A stretch of 13,976 nucleotides of DNA. Source: an uncultured Oscillospiraceae bacterium. GTDB taxonomy: Bacteria > Bacillota_A > Clostridia > Oscillospirales > Oscillospiraceae. The DNA is taken from positions 1 through 13,976 of the forward strand of contig CAKTNU010000022.1 in NCBI GenBank assembly GCA_934589325.1. The letters are read 5' to 3'. This document shows, one piece after another, positions 6,874 to 11,951 of this stretch. The notes beneath the pieces were generated by a model that was not told where the DNA came from, did not search any database, and was given only the letters and a program-made list of their open reading frames with translations. The translations under genes and the position numbers were made by a program. How positions within the stretch are numbered: position 1 is the stretch's first letter; every line of letters starts with the position of its first letter.

Positions 6874-6898
6874 AAGAGGCCGGCTGTGCCGGCCTCTT
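6874..6898 (+). other. Strong hairpin inside the tRNA cluster
   Basis: AAGAGGCCGGC (6874-6884) and GCCGGCCTCTT (6888-6898) form a perfect 11-bp stem with a TGT loop, 5 nt after tRNA-His. Only TTT follows, so it is a poor terminator. It could be a partial terminator, or a site that guides RNase cleavage of the precursor. Confidence 0.6.
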
Positions 6899-6920
6899 TA
6901 AAGCCTTAATCAAATAATTT

Positions 6921-6994
6921 TGGGATGTAGTGTAATGGTAACACACCGGACTTTGACTCCGATATAGTGGGTTCGAGTCCCGCCATCCCAGCCA
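6921..6994 (+). tRNA. tRNA-Gln (TTG)
   Basis: Acceptor TGGGATG pairs with CATCCCA. The D-stem GTGT/ACAC and the T-stem are intact. The anticodon loop CTTTGAC carries TTG at 6953-6955. The first anticodon-stem pair is a C27-A43 mismatch (6946/6962). The discriminator is G and CCA is encoded. Confidence 0.95.
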
Positions 6995-6997
6995 CGC

Positions 6998-7073
6998 GCC
7001 CCAGTAGCTCAGCAGGCAGAGCACCTGCCTTTTAAGCAGGGTGTCCGGGGTTCGAATCCCCGCTGGAGCACCA
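6998..7073 (+). tRNA. tRNA-Lys (TTT)
   Basis: Anticodon stem CCTGC/GCAGG encloses CTTTTAA, anticodon TTT at 7031-7033; the T-arm CGGGG/CCCCG is perfect and CCA is encoded. The acceptor GCCCCAG against CTGGAGC has one C3-A70 mismatch (7000/7067). It starts 3 nt after tRNA-Gln. Confidence 0.95.
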
Positions 7074-7115
7074 AAAAGTGAGCATTTTTGTTATCGTCAA
7101 AAATGCTCGCTTTTT
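7074..7115 (+). terminator. Terminator of the tRNA cluster
   Basis: Bases 7073-7090 and 7098-7115 form an 18-bp stem with one U-G pair, loop TTATCGT, ending in TTTTT then CTTATATTTTTT. The A-run on the other arm means that it could also terminate minus-strand transcription. Confidence 0.85.
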
Positions 7116-7254
7116 CTTATATTTTTTCAGTCTGATCACTTTTTATAAACTTTTGTGCCGCAATTTCTGCCATGACCTCTCTGCAGAACCTGCCGCTATT
7201 TGTCTTTCTTCTGGATCAAACTCATGAGCATATGCCCTTCGCGCTGCCGGAAGC

Positions 7255-7283
7255 TTGACAAAAGAAAATATGCGCCGTATATT
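7255..7283 (+). promoter_or_regulatory. Sigma-A promoter of the D-cysteine desulfhydrase-family gene
   Basis: An exact TTGACA (7255-7260), a 17-bp spacer, and TATATT (7278-7283). The predicted start is near 7290, about 40 nt before the ATG. The stretch 7116-7254 holds nothing recognisable. Confidence 0.8.
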
Positions 7284-7330
7284 ACGGAAGGAAAATTTAT
7301 TTCGCACAAAGCATGATAAGGAGACCGTAT

Positions 7331-8287
7331 ATGAAAAGCCTGCAGGACTTTCCCCGTATTCCGCTGGCGGTGCTGCCTACGCCCATCCAGCGGCTCAACA
7401 ATATCAGCCGCATACTCGGCACGAACGTATATATAAAGCGTGATGACCTGACCGGCATCGGTCTTGGCGGGAACAAAGTGCGCAAGCTGGAGTTCTTGCT
7501 GGCAGATGCGAAGCAGAAAGGTGCCGAGGTCGTATTCACAACAGGCGGAGCACAGTCAAATCATGCGATGCTCACGGCTGCCTGCGCAAAAAAGCTGGGC
7601 ATGACGCCGATACTCATCCTTAAAAAACGCGGTGTGACCGAGCGCAAGGGCAATCAGCTGCTTGAATATCTAATGGACACCGATGTCCGCTTTATGGATA
7701 CCGACAGCTATGACGACATATACGCAGAAATGGATCGTGTCGGCCAAGCCCTCGGCCGCCCGTACTACAAGATACCCTGCGGCGGCTCAAATGCTATAGG
7801 TGCGCTGGGCTATGTTGCCTGCATGAAAGAGATTGCCGACACGGGCATGCATTTCGATTTTGTCTGCTGCGCCGAAGGCAGCGGCGGCACCCACGCCGGG
7901 GTCGCGCTCGGCGCGAAGCTGTTCATGCCGGGCACGCAGACTATCGGCTTCATGGTAGACTCCGATCCGTTTGACGTTATAACCACGCGCATAATGCAGG
8001 AGACTGCCACGCTGCTGGAGCTGGACTTCGTGCCGACGGCCGATGATGTACACCTTGTCGATATGTGCGGTCCGGGTTACGCGATAGCTTCGGAAGAAGG
8101 AAACGCCGCGATACGCATGATGGCCGCAAATGAAGGTCTGTTTCTGGATCCCGTGTACACCGGCAAGGCGTTTGCCGGACTGGTAAAGCTGGCTCGCGAG
8201 GGCAGCTTCGGTCCGGATAACAATATACTGTACCTTTATTCGGGCGGTGCCGGCGGCCTGTTTGCGATCGATATCGACCTCGGCTGA
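7331..8287 (+). CDS. PLP-dependent D-cysteine desulfhydrase/ACC deaminase family enzyme
   Basis: The 318-residue cytosolic protein belongs to the fold-type II PLP group that includes D-cysteine desulfhydrase (D-Cys to pyruvate, sulfide and ammonia) and ACC deaminase. Seen: the substrate and cofactor block YIKRDDLTGIGLGGNKVRKLEF with the PLP Lys49 in GGNK, the TTGGAQSNHAM block at 70-80 with the reactive Ser76, the phosphate-binding loop GSGGTHAG at 183-190, GPGYAI at 247-252, and YSGGAGGLFA near the end. Length matches the family (about 320-340). The ATG at 7331 is chosen because AAGGAG (7318-7323) lies 7 nt upstream; an ATG at 7313 would place this site inside the gene. It is a single-gene unit with a promoter at 7255-7283 and a strong terminator at 8328-8369. 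D-cysteine breakdown is the best guess; related enzymes act on beta-chloro-D-alanine or other D-amino acids, so dcyD is not asserted. Confidence 0.88.
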   Translation: MKSLQDFPRIPLAVLPTPIQRLNNISRILGTNVYIKRDDLTGIGLGGNKVRKLEFLLADAKQKGAEVVFTTGGAQSNHAMLTAACAKKLGMTPILILKKRGVTERKGNQLLEYLMDTDVRFMDTDSYDDIYAEMDRVGQALGRPYYKIPCGGSNAIGALGYVACMKEIADTGMHFDFVCCAEGSGGTHAGVALGAKLFMPGTQTIGFMVDSDPFDVITTRIMQETATLLELDFVPTADDVHLVDMCGPGYAIASEEGNAAIRMMAANEGLFLDPVYTGKAFAGLVKLAREGSFGPDNNILYLYSGGAGGLFAIDIDLG

Positions 8288-8327
8288 GTTCTATAATATC
8301 TAGAATATATGGCAATTTACCGTTCTG

Positions 8328-8369
8328 ATAATAAGACCGGGACTGCAGATGCAGTCCCGGTCTTATTAT
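8328..8369. terminator. Bidirectional palindromic terminator between convergent genes
   Basis: Bases 8328-8347 and 8350-8369 are perfect inverted 20-mers with a GA centre, so a very stable hairpin forms on either strand. It lies 40 nt after the desulfhydrase-family stop and 15 nt after the stop of the minus-strand lipoprotein. The T-rich part (TCTTATTAT) is within the stem; no clean T-run follows. Confidence 0.75.
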
Positions 8370-8384
8370 ATATTCACATTATGG

Positions 8385-9089
8385 TCACAGGGTGAAAATA
8401 TGATTGTACTGCCCGACGGGGAACATGACAGCGCATATCATGCATATTTTGCCCTCGCCGTTTATGAACAGCAGCGGCTCCCACTCATCGGATCCAATCT
8501 CGGCAAGCGTTTTATCTCGCATCCCGGTCACATCGGCAAATCCGTCGCCCGAAATGTCGCCGTAATCGCCATAAAATGTCTCGACCGCTGCCGCGGCTGC
8601 CGTGCGCAGATGATCCGGCAGATCAGTCTCTTCTATGCCGCAGGCCGCTGCAAGGTCGGCGTTGTTCATCTCACGGTTCTCGCTTGTGTTCATGCTTGCA
8701 GTGTAATACTTTATGTAATCGTTCGGATAGTACACCGAGACCAGCACGGACGTGATGTCACCGTTTTCAAATACCTCGCATTTTACCTCTCCGCTTACAA
8801 GACTCATGCCCGTCTGCATGGCCTCGAGCTCACTCTCTATTATGGGGCGGAGCGCATCGTCAAAGCGCTTGTTTATTTTCTCCGCGGCTTCGCTGCCGCC
8901 GGAGAATGCGGGTATTTTGTAAGAATAGTTATAATCATTGCCGACAGAGTCAGTATAAGTACCGCTTTCATCCATGGTAAAGTACACTTCTGGCTTCTCG
9001 GGCTCTTCCGAGCTTCCCGCCACACTGCCGCAGGCGCACAATACGCAGAGAGCCGATATACACAGGAGAACTGCAATTATTTTTTTCAT
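8385..9089 (-). CDS. Lipoprotein with DUF3298/DUF4163 (RsiV-like) domain
   Basis: The 234-residue product has a lipoprotein signal, MKKIIAVLLC onward, with lipobox L17-C18-A19-C20, and is expected on the outer face of the membrane. After a short acidic linker (SSEEPEKPEV) it shows the layout of DUF4163/DUF3298: a 'NYSYKIPAFSGG...AAEKINKRFDDAL' part, a strand block VLVSVYYPNDYIKYYTASMN, and a C-terminal FINGEGKICMICAVMFPVGQYNH. The same fold is found in the extracytoplasmic part of the anti-sigma factor RsiV and in PdaC-type proteins. No anti-sigma segment or catalytic domain is present, so it is a stand-alone lipoprotein; a role in lysozyme or wall sensing would be a guess. AAAGGAG lies about 8 nt before the ATG at 9089. 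It follows the 9158-10081 gene on the same strand after a 68-nt gap containing an 11-bp dyad. Confidence 0.8.
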   Translation of the reverse strand: MKKIIAVLLCISALCVLCACGSVAGSSEEPEKPEVYFTMDESGTYTDSVGNDYNYSYKIPAFSGGSEAAEKINKRFDDALRPIIESELEAMQTGMSLVSGEVKCEVFENGDITSVLVSVYYPNDYIKYYTASMNTSENREMNNADLAAACGIEETDLPDHLRTAAAAAVETFYGDYGDISGDGFADVTGMRDKTLAEIGSDEWEPLLFINGEGKICMICAVMFPVGQYNHIFTL

Positions 9090-9113
9090 GTAAACATCTC
9101 CTTTCGGCTTATA

Positions 9114-9136
9114 TTTTACTGCACCGTGCAGTAAAA
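9114..9136. repeat. Perfect 11-bp inverted repeat upstream of the lipoprotein gene
   Basis: TTTTACTGCAC (9114-9124) and GTGCAGTAAAA (9126-9136) flank one central base. It lies 22 nt past the stop of the upstream gene and 25 nt before the lipoprotein ATG. It could be an operator, or a terminator-like stem for the upstream gene, though no T-run follows beyond the arm itself. Confidence 0.6.
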
Positions 9137-9157
9137 CTCCACATAATAATTCTTAAG

Positions 9158-10081
9158 TTATGCTGCCCCTGTCGATCGAGGGTATAAACTTCTTGTATAT
9201 TCAAACTCATGTCCGCCGATCTCTATTCTGAGCGTGAATGTCAGAATATCGCCGTCCTGGAGCGGCTGGGGCAGGCTGACGGCGAACAGACGATACTCTC
9301 TCTGCTCAACAGTCGGCTCACTGCCGGGGCGTGAAACAGTCACTTCTTCCGTTCCGTCCGAAACAGAGACCGCATCTCCGTTCAGCTCCGTTCCGTTCAG
9401 AGCAAAAACCAGCTCCGCATCCTCTGCACCGCTGCCGAAAAGTCTGATTCCGTATGCTCCGCGCTCCGCATCGATATCATAGCGTATCTCCGGCCCGGAG
9501 CCGCAGCTTTTCTCCGCTATGTACTCCTCGTCAGCGGTTGCACCCTCACGGTCAACGGTCATACGGAGGGTCACCACCGGCAGTGCGCCCTCTCCGAAGC
9601 TTTGCTCATAAGCTGCAATGTCCTGCGGCACCCACATAAAAACGGTTGACCAATGCCCGGTGTCTATATTCTCTCGCGGCAGCTCAAATGCTACAAGCGT
9701 CTCGCCGCTTCGTCCGTCAACGGCCTCCACGTGGGCAGAGCTGACGCTTTGCGGGTCGGCTATCACGGCGTCGACCGCACAGTAAGAGCCGTCTATATAC
9801 GCAAAGTATATGCCGCTTCCGTCAAGTGAAGGCTCCCTATCCGGAGCAGCCGACTCTGCCGGCAGCGGCGTCGGCAATGGCAGGGGACCCGCCTCCTGTT
9901 TTGTCTCCCCGAAGGCCAAAATACACAGCAGCAGCACAAATGCGGCCGCAAAATATACTTTTCGCAGCTTCTTTTTTCCCGGTGCGGCAGTAATATCATT
10001 TCCGCTGCAGTTGAACTCATCAGGCAGCGGCGCAGCCGACGGCGGCAGCGGCGAAAATTCGTCCGTTTGTCTGTTTTTCAT
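9158..10081 (-). CDS. Bitopic membrane protein with extracytoplasmic beta-rich domain, unknown function
   Basis: From the ATG at 10081 the product has 307 residues: a cytoplasmic Pro/Ser-rich N-terminus (1-36), a basic stretch KKKLRK (37-41), one membrane helix (about 43-57), a Pro-rich linker PLPLPTPLP (66-74) and an extracellular region of about 225 residues rich in alternating strand-like segments. In it, two parts look alike in outline (VDAVIADP... near 108-180 and ELVFALNGTEL... near 220-300), so two Ig-like or jelly-roll domains are possible. No family or catalytic motif is recognised. There is no ribosome site before the ATG; it lies 5 nt after the mscS stop (TAA at 10089-10087), so it is probably translated by re-initiation after mscS. 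A longer frame from a GTG at 10123 would overlap mscS and has no ribosome site either. Linked expression with mscS suggests an envelope-stress role, which is inference. Confidence 0.7.
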   Translation of the reverse strand: MKNRQTDEFSPLPPSAAPLPDEFNCSGNDITAAPGKKKLRKVYFAAAFVLLLCILAFGETKQEAGPLPLPTPLPAESAAPDREPSLDGSGIYFAYIDGSYCAVDAVIADPQSVSSAHVEAVDGRSGETLVAFELPRENIDTGHWSTVFMWVPQDIAAYEQSFGEGALPVVTLRMTVDREGATADEEYIAEKSCGSGPEIRYDIDAERGAYGIRLFGSGAEDAELVFALNGTELNGDAVSVSDGTEEVTVSRPGSEPTVEQREYRLFAVSLPQPLQDGDILTFTLRIEIGGHEFEYTRSLYPRSTGAA

Positions 10082-10086
10082 GCGTA

Positions 10087-10968
10087 TTATTTGCTGTGCA
10101 CGTCGAGCTGCTGGTACGGGCACTCGACGCCAAGCCCACGCAGTCCGAGCAGCAATCCGCGGTTCATGCTGCGCTGCGCCGCATAAATGTTCTTTTCCGT
10201 GACATCCACGCAGAAGCGCAGCACGACAGCAGAGCTTCCCAGCTCCTGCACGCCCAAGTACACCGGCACCGCGTTCATCTGTTCGCTGTTTGCGGCATAT
10301 ATCTTCTCAAGCAGCGCAGGCAGCTTCGCCTCCAGCCATTCCAGATCGATCTCATAAGGTATGCCCACATCGACAACGGCTTTTGAACTTCTGTCGGAAC
10401 GGTTGAGGATATTGCGCATGTCTGCGTTGTTTATGATCTTTATATTATCGCTCGAGTCGGTTATGCTTGTCGTGCGCAGGCCGATATCCGTAACAGTGCC
10501 GCGAAAACCGCAGACCTCGACTATATCGCCGACGTTATACTGATTTTCAAACAGCATGAACAGTCCGGTGACCATATCCGCAATAAGACTCTCCGCACTG
10601 AAGCCGACTATCAGTGCCAGCACACCGACACTCGCAACGACCGCCATAATGTTCACGCCGAGTATCGTCAGGCCCCAGCACAGTATAACGAGCGCGGCAG
10701 TGTAGCGCAGGATACTTGTGCTGAGTGTAATTATGCTCTTCACGCGGTGACTTTTCGGCTTCGGCAGGCCGAGGAGCAGCACCAGCAGATGCTCTGCAGC
10801 CATCACAGCCGCAGCCATGGTCAGCAGACGCAGCAGAGTCTCCGCACCGAGCCGTCCCTTGCTCTCCAGCAGCTCCGTCTGAAATACGCCTTCGCTGAAT
10901 CCAAGCACCAGCAACACGGCCAATATTATGACCAATATCACAAGAGAAAAACAAGATCTTTTTTTCAT
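10087..10968 (-). CDS. Small-conductance mechanosensitive channel, MscS family
   Basis: MscS-type channels open under membrane tension and release solutes on osmotic downshift. The 293-residue protein has helices at about 8-25, 43-68 and 85-103, then the pore-lining helix (VVASVGVLALIVGFSAESL, about 110-128), followed by IADMVTGLFMLFENQYNVGD, which is the family's most conserved part. The beta domain follows with VCGFRGTVTDIGLRTTSI (152-169) and IKIINNADM (176-184), then an alpha/beta C-terminal domain to 293. Length is typical for short MscS members. The ATG at 10968 is chosen over a GTG at 10977; GGGAAG lies about 8 nt upstream. The 277-bp inverted-repeat element at 10998-11274 separates this gene from its apparent promoter (11280-11308). 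The bitopic protein gene follows 5 nt after the stop. Family is secure; the symbol is withheld because several paralogues exist. Confidence 0.93.
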   Translation of the reverse strand: MKKRSCFSLVILVIILAVLLVLGFSEGVFQTELLESKGRLGAETLLRLLTMAAAVMAAEHLLVLLLGLPKPKSHRVKSIITLSTSILRYTAALVILCWGLTILGVNIMAVVASVGVLALIVGFSAESLIADMVTGLFMLFENQYNVGDIVEVCGFRGTVTDIGLRTTSITDSSDNIKIINNADMRNILNRSDRSSKAVVDVGIPYEIDLEWLEAKLPALLEKIYAANSEQMNAVPVYLGVQELGSSAVVLRFCVDVTEKNIYAAQRSMNRGLLLGLRGLGVECPYQQLDVHSK

Positions 10969-10997
10969 GGTATTCACTTCCCGTTTATTTTACTTTT

Positions 10998-11024
10998 TAC
11001 CATCAGTTAACAAGGGCAGACACG
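10998..11024 (+). repeat. Terminal inverted repeat, left copy
   Basis: A 27-bp arm that reads inward TACCATCAGTTAACAAGG and ends in GCAGACACG. It contains the palindrome GTTAAC. The match to the right copy breaks at 11025/11247 on the inside and 10997/11275 on the outside. Confidence 0.95.
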
Positions 11025-11247
11025 CCTGACAGCATGTCTTTTCGGTGCTTTTTGCCCTTTTCGCCTTGACGGGCGTCAGCCCGTCTGCGTCTCAAAAAAC
11101 AAAAATCACACAAAAATCCAAAGCTGTCAGGTGCGAAGCAGTTTTGCCGAAGCAAAAATGCGTTCAGGCAATGAAAAGCCCGCAGGCAATACTTGTGTAT
11201 TGTCAAGGGCTTTGAGGCAGCATGGGCGTATTTCTGCCCGGCAAAAC

Positions 11248-11274
11248 CGTGTCTGCCCTTGTTAACTGATGGTA
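11248..11274 (-). repeat. Terminal inverted repeat, right copy
   Basis: Exact reverse complement of 10998-11024. On the minus strand it would form the first part of the mscS transcript, because the predicted start falls at or just inside this arm. Confidence 0.95.
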
Positions 11275-11279
11275 TGTTT

Positions 11280-11308
11280 ATTATATAATATACCTGTTTT
11301 TAATGCAA
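11280..11308 (-). promoter_or_regulatory. Sigma-A promoter of mscS, now separated from the gene by the element
   Basis: On the minus strand TTGCAT (11308-11303) is followed after 17 bp by an exact TATAAT (11285-11280). The start would be near 11273. Without the element the -10 box would lie 36 nt before the mscS ATG, a normal layout. Confidence 0.7.
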
Positions 11309-11324
11309 GGCCGATCCCGCCAAC

Positions 11325-11353
11325 TTGAAAAGCTCTATGACATATGATAAAAT
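11325..11353 (+). promoter_or_regulatory. Sigma-A promoter of the small membrane protein
   Basis: TTGAAA (11325-11330), 17 bp, then TAAAAT (11348-11353). It is back to back with the mscS promoter, with the -35 boxes 16 bp apart. The start near 11360 gives a leader of about 68 nt. Confidence 0.7.
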
Positions 11354-11377
11354 CAATAAGGCAATTTCAGCGGGAAA

Positions 11378-11414
11378 CGACAGGCTTTGCGCCTGTCGGC
11401 CGTCCAGATCGGCC
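11378..11414 (+). promoter_or_regulatory. Two hairpins in the leader of the small membrane protein
   Basis: CGACAGGC/GCCTGTCG (11378-11385 with 11391-11398) and GGCCG/CGGCC (11398-11402 with 11410-11414) follow directly on each other and end 3 nt before the ribosome site. No T-run follows. Possible mRNA stabiliser or attenuator; no known leader is recognised. Confidence 0.4.
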
Positions 11415-11427
11415 TGTGAGGTGGCAT

Positions 11428-11838
11428 ATGAAAAAACTCAATTTACTGAAATACATGAGTGTTCTGATGTTTTTTTCAGCGCTTGTGCGGGCTTTTTTTG
11501 CCTTTACGTGTCTGAATTTCTTTGCATCGGCAATGAATCTGCGGCTGTTTGATGCAGCTCACATTCTGCTGTACCGCGCCGCGATAGCTTCTGCGATACT
11601 CGGCGGAGTACTGGAGCTCATTGCAGGGTTCTTAGGCGCACTGTACTGTGAAGAGCCGCTGCTGGCACACCGGTGCATCATATGGGGCGCGGCAGCGTTG
11701 GCACTCGGAACCGCAGCAAATGTGATGCAGATAATAGTCGGCTACGGCGCAAGCATATATGTCTGGTTGTCCGGAGCCGTGATCCCGGCTGTGTACATTA
11801 TCGGCGCGGTACAGCTGAAGCACAGCATAAAAGCGTGA
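11428..11838 (+). CDS. Small four-helix membrane protein, unknown function
   Basis: The 136-residue protein starts MKKLNLLKYMSV and has four predicted membrane helices at about 10-33, 50-73, 82-106 and 109-130, with short loops and a basic tail (KHSIKA). An acidic pair and a cysteine (C74-E75-E76) lie after helix two. No family motif is recognised; the compact four-helix shape is shared by many unrelated small integral proteins. The ATG at 11428 is chosen because GAGGTG (11418-11423) lies just upstream. A longer frame from 11344 would start within the promoter -10 region and translate the GC-rich leader hairpins. It is transcribed alone, diverges from mscS, and ends at a terminator shared with tctA. 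Confidence 0.75.
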   Translation: MKKLNLLKYMSVLMFFSALVRAFFAFTCLNFFASAMNLRLFDAAHILLYRAAIASAILGGVLELIAGFLGALYCEEPLLAHRCIIWGAAALALGTAANVMQIIVGYGASIYVWLSGAVIPAVYIIGAVQLKHSIKA

Positions 11839-11887
11839 TTTTTATAAATTGACCTTGTCGGTCGATACTGATCTATACCGGAAATTC

Positions 11888-11926
11888 AAAAACATCTATG
11901 GGTGTTAAAACCCATAGATGTTTTTT
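11888..11926. terminator. Bidirectional terminator between the membrane protein and tctA
   Basis: Bases 11888-11903 and 11910-11925 form a perfect 16-bp stem with loop GTTAAA. TTTTTT closes the right side, and AAAAA at the left gives a T-run on the minus strand, so it serves both convergent genes. Confidence 0.9.
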
Positions 11927-11951
11927 CATTTGGAATTAACGATGGCGCGTG

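Larger units (their letters stand above)
10998..11274. mobile_element. MITE-like 277-bp element with 27-bp perfect terminal inverted repeats
   Basis: Bases 10998-11024 are the exact reverse complement of 11248-11274 (27 of 27). Each end begins TACCATCAGTTAACAAGG when read inward. The outermost TA may be a duplicated TA target, leaving a 273-bp element with CC...GG ends; TA duplication is typical of IS630/Tc1-mariner-type transposases. The interior encodes no believable protein but has several nested stems: GACGGGC/GCCCGTC (11068-11085), TTTTGC/GCAAAA (11142-11157), CAATAC/GTATTG (11187-11202) inside AAAGCCC/GGGCTTT (11175-11213), and CCTGACAGC/GCTGTCAGG (11025-11033 with 11123-11131). No transposase is in the window, so it is non-autonomous. 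The inverted repeats are seen directly; the mobile nature is inferred. Confidence 0.75.

Noticed and set aside
8349..9134. 261-codon plus-strand frame
   Set aside because: Antisense to the lipoprotein gene, which has a signal peptide, lipobox and ribosome site; the plus frame also starts within a terminator stem.
9158..10123. Longer start (GTG 10123) for the bitopic protein
   Set aside because: It would overlap mscS by 37 bp without a ribosome site; the ATG at 10081 right after the mscS stop fits coupling better.
11003..11206. 67-codon minus-strand frame inside the element
   Set aside because: No ribosome site or domain, and it ends within the terminal repeat. It is useful only as a search probe for further copies of the element.
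10983..11285. Near-identical 10-mers GTTTATTTTA and GTTTATTATA outside the element as a longer target duplication
   Set aside because: They are at different distances from the two ends (5 bases further on the left), so they cannot be a simple duplication; AT-rich chance similarity is more likely.
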